The position numbers and the translations under genes were made by a program. From the NCBI GenBank assembly GCA_902826945.1, contig CADEGS010000154.1:1-10868 (forward strand): a stretch of DNA of 10,868 nucleotides, in the 5' to 3' direction. The stretch's first letter is position 1. Every line of letters starts with the position of its first letter. Shown in pieces: positions 1 through 7,596 of this stretch. The DNA is from an uncultured bacterium (GTDB lineage Bacteria > Planctomycetota > UBA1135 > GCA-002686595). The notes under the pieces were generated by a model. That model searched no databases. It had not been told where the DNA came from and saw only the letters and a list, made by a program, of their open reading frames with translations.

Positions 1-327
1 GCGATCAAGGCCTTCCACCTGCACCGGCGCCAGACCGACGTCTGGTACGTGCCGCCGAGCGACAAGCTGCTGCTCGTCGTGGCCGACGTGCGCGCCGGCT
101 CGCGCACCGAGGGCGTCGTGCAGCGCATCGTGCTCGGCGACGGCAACTCGCGCCTGGTGCGCATCCCGCCCGGCGTCGCGCACGGCGCGCGCAACCTGCG
201 CCCGGCCGCGCCGTCGGTGATCGTCTACTTCGTGGACGTGCAGTTCTCGACGGGCGAGGAGTGCGACGAGGGGCGCCTGCCCTGGGACCACTTCGGCGCG
301 CAGGTGTGGGAGGTCGAGCGGGGCTGA
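1..327 (+). CDS. RmlC-like dTDP-4-dehydrorhamnose 3,5-epimerase family protein, 3' part
   Basis: This gene is open from the left edge in frame 1 and ends at TGA 325-327, leaving 108 visible residues. It resembles the C-terminal part of the RmlC cupin family, whose members epimerise the 3 and 5 positions of a dTDP-4-keto-6-deoxyhexose on the route to dTDP-rhamnose and related sugars. What can be seen is an IKAFHLHRRQTD segment at the edge, where the family places its early His/Arg active-site region. It is followed by the cupin turn PPGVAHGARNL (about residues 56-66) and the family ending, an aromatic strand followed by DEGRLPWD. The start codon and N-terminal third lie outside the window; an internal GTG at 49 is not the real start, because the conserved segment lies upstream of it. 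No rml partner is visible, so it could act on another sugar nucleotide. The family is clear; the exact substrate is not. Confidence 0.8.
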   Translation, partial: AIKAFHLHRRQTDVWYVPPSDKLLLVVADVRAGSRTEGVVQRIVLGDGNSRLVRIPPGVAHGARNLRPAAPSVIVYFVDVQFSTGEECDEGRLPWDHFGAQVWEVERG

Positions 328-573
328 GCGCGGGGCGGACAGGCTGAGGCCGCGGAGCCGGAACCCCCTGGGGCCTGCGGGCAGGGCCGCCTTCGCTGGA
401 GCGGGGCTTGCGGCCGGGGTCGCGTGCTTGCGTGCCTCGGGTGGGGCTGCGTAGGACGGGAGGAGGCGGAGGCGCGTGCTTCCGTCGCTGCGCGACAATG
501 GGGTCGCGCCTGCGGCGCGACGAGGCCTGCGGCGCTACGGCGCTGCCGCGCCGGCCGCGGCCATGCGGCCGCG
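328..573. other. Gene-free intergenic stretch with short hairpins
   Basis: I find no convincing gene here; the long open frames on both strands are effects of the base composition. The stretch holds a 9-bp direct repeat, CGCGTGCTT, at 421-429 and 473-481. It also holds two short perfect hairpins, 503-510/514-521 (8-bp stem, loop TGC) and 555-562/567-574 (8-bp stem, loop ATGC). They lead directly into the large inverted repeat at 574-640. The epimerase gene and nadA converge on this region, so some of the hairpins may serve as transcription terminators, though none is followed by a T-run. The whole of 420-640 could also be a dispersed palindromic element. Confidence 0.5.
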
Positions 574-640
574 GGGCTGAGCCTCGAGGTCCGAGGATCC
601 TCGCGAGGCGCGAGGATCCTCGGACCTCGAGGCTCAGCCC
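574..640. repeat. Perfect 32-bp inverted repeat with 3-nt loop, spanning the nadA stop codon
   Basis: The arms 574-605 and 609-640 are perfectly complementary over 32 bases, with loop AGG at 606-608; I checked each pair. The right arm contains the nadA stop codon (634-636, read on the minus strand) and the preceding Gly codon. Each arm also contains smaller palindromes: CCTCGAGG at 582-589, the 12-bp CGAGGATCCTCG at 592-603, and their counterparts in the right arm. The obvious role is a transcription terminator or an mRNA 3'-end stabiliser for nadA and the converging epimerase gene, but there is no U-tract on either side. A 32-bp perfect stem is far longer than an intrinsic terminator needs, so a mobile palindromic (REP-like) element is an alternative. 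Confidence 0.9.
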
Positions 641-1944
641 TCGACGATCGCGATCATCCGCTCCAGCGCGCGCCGCGCGTCCGCCACGAGCGCCGCGCGC
701 TCGGCCGCGCCGAGCCGCTCGCGCGCCATCGTGCGCTCGTCGACCACGTCGCCCGCCAGCACGCGGTTCGCGGGCGGCGGCGCGCCGCGCCGCAGGAGGT
801 CCAGCAGCCCCGCCAGGTGCGGCGGGTCGTTGCGGCTCATCGTCGCGCACCCGCAGCCCGCCTGGTCGGAGCCGGGCACGTCGGCCAGGTGCACGACCTC
901 GACGCCGCGCGCGCCGCCTTGGGTGCGCGCGTTGCGCACGAAGTGGCCCTCGGTGCCGATCGCCAGGCGCGCGCCGCGCGGCGCGGCCATGACCTCCTTC
1001 CAGAGGTAGTTCGTGCTGCCCGATCCGTCCGCGGCCTGCACGACCTCGAGCGGCGACTCGGGGTGCACCAGCACGCGCACGCCGCGCTCCTTCCAGTAGG
1101 CGACCATCTCCGGCGTGAAGATCGTGTGCACGCCGCAGTGCGAGGCCCACAGGAGCACGCGCGCGCGGTCGAGCGCGGCCAGGCCGCCCGCCACGTCCTC
1201 GATGCGCGGCGCGCCGCGGCGCGGGTCGGGCAGCGTCACGACGCGCTCGGTCGGGATTCCCAGGCGCGCGGCGGCGTTGCGCCCCAGGTGCTGGTCGGGC
1301 ACGAACAGCACGCGCTCGCTCCGCTCGAGCGCCCAGGCGAGCACGCGCTCGGCGTTCGAGCTCGTGCACACCGCGCCGCCGGTGCGCCCCGCGAGCGCCT
1401 TCAGCCGCCCCGAGGTGTTCATGTACGCGACGCAGGCGAGGCCGGCGCCGTAGCGCTCCTCGAGCTGGTCGGCGACCGGCAGCACCATGTGGTCCTTGGC
1501 CAGCATCTCCATCGTGCAGCCGGCCTTGGGGTTCGTGATCCACACCGCCTGGTCGTCGTGCGCGAGGATCGCGATCGTCTCGGCCATGAAGTGCACGGCC
1601 GACTCGACGATGACCTTCTTCTCCGGCCGGCTGCGCGCCGCCAGCGCGAGCTGGTAGCTGTCGGAGACGCTGCCGCCGTAGTGCTCGACGAGCTTCACGA
1701 TCTCGCCGCCCATGTAGAAGTGGGCGAGCAGCAGGAGCGCGTCGCCGAAGTGCTCGCGCGCCGGCCGCACGTAGCGGTCCATCCAGCCGAGCACCGTCTG
1801 CGGGCGGCGGTCGGGCAGGGCCAGGTACTCCTCGGCGTAGGGCTGGAGCTCGGGCTGGTACCAGTCGAGCGGCAGGTCCGACTGGCACACGGGGAGCTCC
1901 GGCGCGAGCACCATCCCGGTGCCTTCGATCCGGGCGGAAGACAT
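634..1944 (-). CDS. nadA: Quinolinate synthase NadA
   Basis: This 436-residue protein is a quinolinate synthase, the [4Fe-4S] enzyme that condenses iminoaspartate with dihydroxyacetone phosphate to give quinolinate in de novo NAD synthesis. The three expected cluster cysteines are present: C143 in NPKAGCTMEM, C270 in WASHCGVH, and C366 in the C-terminal CATMSRN (CxxMxxN) motif. Other family landmarks are LAHFYM (about 73-78), VSDSYQLA (93-100), VHFMAETIAIL (117-127), AYMNTSG and TSSNA. At 436 residues it belongs to the longer NadA type. The first half is divergent: the segment usually written VFCGVxFMAE reads VESAVHFMAE here. The start is the ATG at 1944-1942, with no Shine-Dalgarno. A TATCCT hexamer 6 nt upstream suggests a leaderless message. 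The next in-frame ATG (1914) would also keep all motifs. It is divergent from asd, and no nadB or nadC is nearby. The stop codon lies inside a perfect hairpin. Confidence 0.93.
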   Translation of the reverse strand: MSSARIEGTGMVLAPELPVCQSDLPLDWYQPELQPYAEEYLALPDRRPQTVLGWMDRYVRPAREHFGDALLLLAHFYMGGEIVKLVEHYGGSVSDSYQLALAARSRPEKKVIVESAVHFMAETIAILAHDDQAVWITNPKAGCTMEMLAKDHMVLPVADQLEERYGAGLACVAYMNTSGRLKALAGRTGGAVCTSSNAERVLAWALERSERVLFVPDQHLGRNAAARLGIPTERVVTLPDPRRGAPRIEDVAGGLAALDRARVLLWASHCGVHTIFTPEMVAYWKERGVRVLVHPESPLEVVQAADGSGSTNYLWKEVMAAPRGARLAIGTEGHFVRNARTQGGARGVEVVHLADVPGSDQAGCGCATMSRNDPPHLAGLLDLLRRGAPPPANRVLAGDVVDERTMARERLGAAERAALVADARRALERMIAIVEG

Positions 1945-1950
1945 CCCGAG

Positions 1951-1956
1951 AGGATA
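1951..1956 (-). promoter_or_regulatory. Possible -10 box of a leaderless nadA transcript
   Basis: On the minus strand, TATCCT (4 of 6 against TATAAT) ends exactly 6 nt before the nadA ATG. That would place the transcription start at or next to the A of the start codon. No Shine-Dalgarno is present, which fits a leaderless message. No clear -35 box is visible, so this is suggestive only. Confidence 0.3.
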
Positions 1957-1998
1957 GCGGATCCGCCCGCCGCGCCGCGCGCGCGCGGGCCGCCGTGC

Positions 1999-2016
1999 TA
2001 CGCTCCCGCGCCGAGG
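1999..2016 (+). promoter_or_regulatory. Possible extended -10 and ribosome binding site of asd
   Basis: TGC-TACGCT (hexamer 1999-2004) resembles an extended -10. GAGG at 2013-2016 stands 9 nt before the GTG at 2026 and is the Shine-Dalgarno that supports this start. The -10 call is weak because no -35 is recognisable in the surrounding GC-rich sequence. Confidence 0.35.
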
Positions 2017-2025
2017 CGAGCGAGC

Positions 2026-2961
2026 GTGCGGAGCGTGTGCGTGCTGGGGGCCACCGGCCTGGTCGGGCGGGAGATGCTGCGCTGCCTGGAGCAGCGCGCC
2101 TTCCCGCTGGAGCGGCTGGCGCTGCTCGCCTCGGAGGCGGGCGGCGAGCGGCGGCTCCCCTTCCGCGGCCGCGAGCTGCCCGTCGTCCCGGCCACCCCCG
2201 CGGCCTTCGAGGGCGTCGAGCTGGTGCTCAGCGCCGCCTCGCGCGAGGCCAGCCGCGCGCTCGTGCCGGCCGCGCTCGAGCGCGGGGCGGTCGTGGTCGA
2301 CAACTCGAGCGCCTTCCGCCTGGATGAGGGCGTGCCGCTGGTCGTGCCCGAGGTGAACGCGCACCGGCTCGCGGGCCGCCCGCGCCTGGTCGCGAACCCG
2401 AACTGCTCGACGATCCAGCTCGTGTGCGCGCTGGCGCCGCTGTGCGCCGCGGCCGGGCTCGAGCGCGTGCAGGTCGCGACCTACCAGAGCCTGTCGGGGG
2501 CCGGGGCGGCGGCGCTGGCCGCGCTCGACGCCTCCGGGACGGCCGGCCTCGACGCCGTCCCCGCGATCGGCGCCTTCGACGAGCACGAGCGCTGCGAGGA
2601 GGAGGCCAAGCTGGCCCTGGAGACGCGCAAGATCCTCGAGCAGGACGTGCCGGTGGACGCGCTGTGCGTGCGGGTCCCGACGCGCGTGGGGCACGGCGAG
2701 GCGGTGTGGGTCACGACGCGCGAGCCGCTCACGGCGGCGCGCGCCATGGAGCTGCTCGCCGCCGCCGAGGGCGTGGCCTGCGACGGCGCGCGCGGTTACG
2801 CGACGCCGCGCGCGGTGGCGGGCACCGACCTCGTGCGCGTCGGGCGCGTGCGCTCCTGCGGCGAGCGCACGCTCTCGATGTGGGTCGTGGCCGACAACGT
2901 GCGCAAGGGCGCGGCGCTCAACGCCGTGCAGATCGCCGAGCGGCTGCGCGCGCGCGCCTGA
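2026..2961 (+). CDS. asd: Aspartate-semialdehyde dehydrogenase
   Basis: This 311-residue protein is aspartate-semialdehyde dehydrogenase, which reduces 4-aspartyl phosphate with NADPH to aspartate semialdehyde, the branch point to lysine/diaminopimelate, threonine and methionine. It opens with the Rossmann loop GATGLVG (8-14). It has the strand VVDNSSAFR (90-98), the catalytic cysteine C127 in NPNCST, the segment ATYQSLSGAG (151-160), and the catalytic histidine H223 in RVPTRVGHGEAV. The C-terminal DNVRKGAALNAVQIAE helix is typical of the family. The start is GTG 2026, which places the dinucleotide loop at the proper distance from the N-terminus and has GAGG 9 nt upstream. It is somewhat shorter than the usual 330-340 residues; the segment before the ETRKI motif looks reduced. 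It diverges from nadA by 81 bp and converges on the P5C dehydrogenase gene with a 7-bp gap. There is no lysC or dapA beside it. Confidence 0.95.
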   Translation: MRSVCVLGATGLVGREMLRCLEQRAFPLERLALLASEAGGERRLPFRGRELPVVPATPAAFEGVELVLSAASREASRALVPAALERGAVVVDNSSAFRLDEGVPLVVPEVNAHRLAGRPRLVANPNCSTIQLVCALAPLCAAAGLERVQVATYQSLSGAGAAALAALDASGTAGLDAVPAIGAFDEHERCEEEAKLALETRKILEQDVPVDALCVRVPTRVGHGEAVWVTTREPLTAARAMELLAAAEGVACDGARGYATPRAVAGTDLVRVGRVRSCGERTLSMWVVADNVRKGAALNAVQIAERLRARA

Positions 2962-2968
2962 GCGCGGC

Positions 2969-4597
<1,629 letters not shown>

Positions 4598-4771
4598 CGC
4601 GAGGGTCGGAGGTCGTGCGCGGCGCGGCGCGCGCCCGCGAGGCGCAGAGGCTATGCGCCCCGGGCGGTCGTGTCGACCGCCGGCGGTCCGGGGGGGTTGC
4701 GCGGGCGCGGGGCCGGGCCATGATGGCTCGCTTCGGCGCGCGGCGCAGGCCGCGGGCCGCCCCACGCCCGC
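4598..4771. promoter_or_regulatory. Divergent pruA/eboA promoter region
   Basis: This 174-bp gap carries the promoters of two divergent genes. A perfect 8-bp palindrome with a 3-nt spacer (4663-4670/4674-4681, GGCGGTCG-TGT-CGACCGCC) lies near its middle and has the shape of a repressor operator or small hairpin. For eboA, TTGCGC (4697-4702) and CATGAT (4719-4724), 16 bp apart, are a weak -35/-10 pair that would give a leader of about 40 nt. I see no gene here. Confidence 0.35.
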
Positions 4772-5668
4772 ATGTCCGCCTTCCTGCTCCTGCGCCAGTG
4801 GCTCGAGCGACGGCTCGAGCCCAAGCCCCTGGGCTGGCTGCGCGAGTCCCTGCGGGAGATCGCGCAGGGGCCGCCGCCGGCGCGGCTGGGCGCGCTCTTC
4901 GCGCTGGCGTCGCGCCACGTGCCGCGCGCGGCGCTGGCGCCCGACGAGCGCGACCTGGAGGCGGCCGGGCGCGCCGTCCCGCTGTGGAGCCCCGAGCGCT
5001 GGACGCTGCGCGAGACGGCGCGCGTCGCGCTGCTCCTGGCGCACCCGGACCTGCCGCACGAGGCCGGCGCGCTGGCGGTCGAGGAGCTCTTCCGCTACGC
5101 CGACGAGGGCGAGCTGTGCGCGCTGTGCCGCGCGCTGGCGCTCGTGCCGGCCGGCGAGCGCTTCGTCGCGCGCGGGCGCGAGGGCTGCCGCTCGAACATG
5201 CGCAGCGTCTTCGAGGCCGCGGCCCTGGACACGCCCTACCCGCTGCGCTGCTTCGACGAGGAGGCCTTCCGCCAGGCGGCGATCAAGTGCCTGTTCGTCG
5301 AGGCGCCGCTGTGGCGGCTCGTCGGCCTGGACGAGCGGCTCTCGCCCGAGCTCGCGCGCATGGCGCTCGACCTGGCCGACGAGCGCCGCAGCGCGGGCCG
5401 CGGCGTGCCGCCCGAGCTGTGGCTGTGCCTGGGAGAGCACGGCGGCGAGCGCGGCCTGCGCGCGCTCGAGCGCGAGCTCGACCCCGCCAATCCGAGCCGC
5501 GCCGGCCGGCGCGCGGCCGCGCTCGGGCTGGCGCGCGCCGGCGCCGGCGAGCGGCTCGGCGCGCTGCTCGCGAGCGAGGCCGACCCGCTCGTGCGCCGGA
5601 GCATGGAGGCCGCCCTCGCGGGCGCCCTCGCCGGACCGTTCTTCCGCCAGCTCGACGGAGGCTCCTGA
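4772..5668 (+). CDS. eboA: EboA family protein
   Basis: This 298-residue, mostly helical protein matches my memory of the EboA family, the first protein of the ebo cluster. That cluster is found in cyanobacteria (beside scytonemin genes), some Bacteroidetes, pseudomonads and eustigmatophyte plastids. The resemblance is best in three blocks: RWTLRETARVALLL (76-89), GCRSNMRSVFEAAALDTPYP (138-157), and the core 160-217 containing F161, AIKCLFVEAPLWRLVGLD (170-187), LADERRSAGRGVPPELW. Residues 222-298 form an additional Ala/Arg/Leu-rich helical tail that looks HEAT-repeat-like. There is no signal peptide or membrane segment. The biochemical role of EboA is unknown. The stop codon overlaps the eboB start (TGATG), so the two are translated as a unit. 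The EboB neighbour supports the call. The start is ATG 4772; the next in-frame methionine lies too far inside the conserved part. Confidence 0.82.
   Translation: MSAFLLLRQWLERRLEPKPLGWLRESLREIAQGPPPARLGALFALASRHVPRAALAPDERDLEAAGRAVPLWSPERWTLRETARVALLLAHPDLPHEAGALAVEELFRYADEGELCALCRALALVPAGERFVARGREGCRSNMRSVFEAAALDTPYPLRCFDEEAFRQAAIKCLFVEAPLWRLVGLDERLSPELARMALDLADERRSAGRGVPPELWLCLGEHGGERGLRALERELDPANPSRAGRRAAALGLARAGAGERLGALLASEADPLVRRSMEAALAGALAGPFFRQLDGGS
5657..5661 (+). promoter_or_regulatory. Strong Shine-Dalgarno of eboB inside eboA
   Basis: GGAGG at 5657-5661 lies within the last codons of eboA and 6 nt before the eboB ATG at 5668. It fixes the eboB start and, with the TGATG stop/start overlap, indicates translational coupling. 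Confidence 0.8.
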
Positions 5669-6564
5669 TGCGCTTCTTCGACCCCCACATCCACGTCACC
5701 AGCCGCACCACCGACGACCTCGAGCGCATGGCGCAGGCCGGCGTGCGCGCCGTGATCGAGCCCGCCTTCTGGGTCGGCCAGCCGCGCACCAGCGTGGGCA
5801 CGTTCGTGGACTACTTCGCCAGCCTGCTCGGCTGGGAGCGCTTCCGCGCGGCGCGGTTCGGGATCCGCCACTACTGCGCGATCGGGCTGAACGCCAAGGA
5901 GGCGAACGACGAGCGCCTGGCGCGCGGGGTGCTCGAGCTCCTGCCGCGCTACGCGCTGAAGGAGGGCGTCGTCGCGGTGGGGGAGATCGGCTTCGACGAG
6001 ATCACGCCGGCCGAGGAGCGCGCGTACCAGGAGCAGCTCGCCTTCGCGAACGAGCACGACATGGTCGTGATGGTGCACTCGCCGCACCGCGACAAGAAGC
6101 GCGGCATCGAGCGCTCGATCGCCATCGCGCGCGAGCACGGCTTCGCGATGGAGCGCCTGGTCGTGGACCACAACAACGAGGAGACCGTCGAGGCCACGCT
6201 GGAGAGCGGCGCCTGGGCGGCCTTCACGATCTACCCGCACACGAAGATGGGCTCCGAGCGCATGGTCGCGATCGTGCAGCGCTACGGCAGCGAGCGGGTG
6301 ATCGTGGACAGCTCGGCCGACTGGGGCGTCTCCGACCCGCTGGCGGTGCCGCGCACGGCGCGCCTGATGCTCGAGCGCGGCATCGACGAGGAGAGCGTGC
6401 GGCGCACGACCTGGCAGAACGCGCTCGACGCCTACGCGCAGTCGGGGCAGATCGACGAGGCCGAGCTCCTGGCGCAGCCGGCCATCGACCAGACCGAGCT
6501 CTTCGCCGACAACTCGGTGCTGCGCGGCCAGGAGCCGCGCGTCGACGCGCCGGTGCCGAGCTGA
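5668..6564 (+). CDS. eboB: EboB-like TatD family metal-dependent hydrolase
   Basis: This 298-residue protein is a TatD-type amidohydrolase with a metal-binding TIM barrel. Likely metal ligands are D5/H7/H9 in FDPHIH, E106 in VGEIGFDE, H137 in VMVHSPH, H168 in DHNN, and the acidic strand VIVDSSADWG (211-220). Typical TatD proteins of about 260 residues act as 3'-5' DNases or on unknown phosphoesters. This one has the features I associate with the EboB branch: the start MRFFDPHIHVTSRTTDD, the block EPAFWVGQPRTSVGTF (31-46) and the ERGI/TTWQNA ending. Its substrate is not known. It begins at the ATG overlapping the eboA stop, behind a strong GGAGG. No eboC (UbiA-type prenyltransferase), eboD (dehydroquinate-synthase-like), eboE or eboF follows; the next gene converges on it 3 bp beyond the stop. 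The TatD family is certain; the EboB assignment rests on the eboA neighbour and remembered family sequence. Confidence 0.83.
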   Translation: MRFFDPHIHVTSRTTDDLERMAQAGVRAVIEPAFWVGQPRTSVGTFVDYFASLLGWERFRAARFGIRHYCAIGLNAKEANDERLARGVLELLPRYALKEGVVAVGEIGFDEITPAEERAYQEQLAFANEHDMVVMVHSPHRDKKRGIERSIAIAREHGFAMERLVVDHNNEETVEATLESGAWAAFTIYPHTKMGSERMVAIVQRYGSERVIVDSSADWGVSDPLAVPRTARLMLERGIDEESVRRTTWQNALDAYAQSGQIDEAELLAQPAIDQTELFADNSVLRGQEPRVDAPVPS

Positions 6565-6567
6565 CGG

Positions 6568-7530
6568 CTACCCGCGGCGCGCCTCGATCTCGCCCGGCCG
6601 CGCGCTCGAGGGCAGCGGCGCGCCGAGCTTCAGCAGCCCGGCGGCGTTCGCGTGCAGGATGTGCCCCTTGGCGCGCGCGTCGAGGCCGCACGCGCCCAGC
6701 GCCTCGCGCTGGGCCACCAGCACGTCGTTGCGCCAGCCGCGCGGGAAGCCGGTCGAGTCGGTGCCGAACAGGATGCGCTGGCTGCCGAACACGCCCAGCG
6801 CGCGCTCGAAGACGTCGGCCAGGCGCAGCGCGCTCTCCTGCGTCGCCGTCCAGGCGTTCGACGAGCTGGTGTCCACGTACACGTTGGGGCACTGCGCGCC
6901 GGCCATCAGCGTCTCGCGGAACATGCCGGCGCCGAAGTGCGGGATCACGAAGCGCACGCGCGGATGGCGGTCGGCGGCCGGGATCAGGTGCAGAGGGTTC
7001 GCCAGGCTCGGGTCCTGGTCGCGCGGGATGGCGAAGGCGTCGCGCAGCGGCAGGCGCAGCAGGCCGCAGTGCACGAAGGCCACGGCCGCGTCCTCGGCCA
7101 GCACGTCCAGCACCTCGGACAGCTCGGGACCGTCCAGGCGGAAGCGGTGCTGCGCGGGCAGGAAGAAGAGGCCCGAGAAGCCCGCGTCGAGCAGCGCGCG
7201 CGCGCGGCGCGCGGCGCCCTTGGCGCGCGGGTCGAGCACGGCCACGGCGCTGACGCGGCCGCCGGCGTGCGGCAGGCATTCGGCCAGCGCGTCGGCCTCC
7301 TGCGGGACGCCGGCGATGCTGACCATGTGCTGCACGCCGTAGCGCTCCATCTCGCCCAGCCAGCGCTGCAGGAGCTCGACGTGGGCGCGCGGCGGCGCCT
7401 CGAGGGCGAGCTCGCGGGCCACGCGCTCGACCCGGTCGGCGGGCGTCCCCGGCAGCGGCGACAGCTCGGCCAGCGCGTCGAAGAAGGCGCGCGAGAAGAG
7501 GTGCGTGTGGAAGTCGATCAGTGCGGCCAT
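6568..7530 (-). CDS. Amidohydrolase-2 family metal-dependent hydrolase
   Basis: This 320-residue protein has the layout of the amidohydrolase_2 (ACMSD/decarboxylase-like) TIM-barrel hydrolases. It shows D6-F-H8-T-H10 at the N-terminus (LIDFHTHLF), H154 in AFVHCGLLR, H198 in FVIPHFGAGMF, and D258 in ILFGTDSTGFPRGW, a complete metal-site pattern. Proteins of this family are hydrolases or non-oxidative decarboxylases of many substrates, and nothing here identifies one. It is soluble, with no signal peptide. The start is taken as ATG 7530-7528, which places the metal motif at residues 6-10 as is usual; an in-frame GTG at 7563 would add 11 residues with no family resemblance. It converges on eboB with only 3 bp between the stop codons and lies downstream of the prepilin gene on the same strand, with a 66-bp gap. 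Co-transcription with the prepilin is possible, but the functions do not suggest a link. Confidence 0.88.
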   Translation of the reverse strand: MAALIDFHTHLFSRAFFDALAELSPLPGTPADRVERVARELALEAPPRAHVELLQRWLGEMERYGVQHMVSIAGVPQEADALAECLPHAGGRVSAVAVLDPRAKGAARRARALLDAGFSGLFFLPAQHRFRLDGPELSEVLDVLAEDAAVAFVHCGLLRLPLRDAFAIPRDQDPSLANPLHLIPAADRHPRVRFVIPHFGAGMFRETLMAGAQCPNVYVDTSSSNAWTATQESALRLADVFERALGVFGSQRILFGTDSTGFPRGWRNDVLVAQREALGACGLDARAKGHILHANAAGLLKLGAPLPSSARPGEIEARRG

Positions 7531-7596
7531 GGTCGCCTGGGGCTCGGGGTTCGGGGACGGCACGCGGATCCGGGGCGCGCGCCGGCGCGCACGAGA

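Noticed and set aside
574..640. Terminal inverted repeats of an insertion sequence
   Set aside because: The arms are separated by only 3 bp, with no transposase and no target duplication visible. A hairpin or palindromic repeat fits better.
5..1888. A 627-codon minus-strand open frame in a different frame from nadA
   Set aside because: It is Arg/Ala/Pro-rich low-complexity translation antisense to the epimerase gene and out of frame with nadA. Such frames are expected at this G+C because stop codons are rare. NadA in its own frame shows all family motifs.
424..2025. A long in-frame upstream extension of asd on the plus strand
   Set aside because: It reads antisense through nadA and has no family resemblance. 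The GATGLVG loop begins 7 residues after GTG 2026, and GAGG stands at the right distance.
4598..5440. An N-terminal extension of pruA into the eboA region
   Set aside because: The extension is antisense to eboA and low in complexity; the ALDH4-like sequence begins at ATG 4597.
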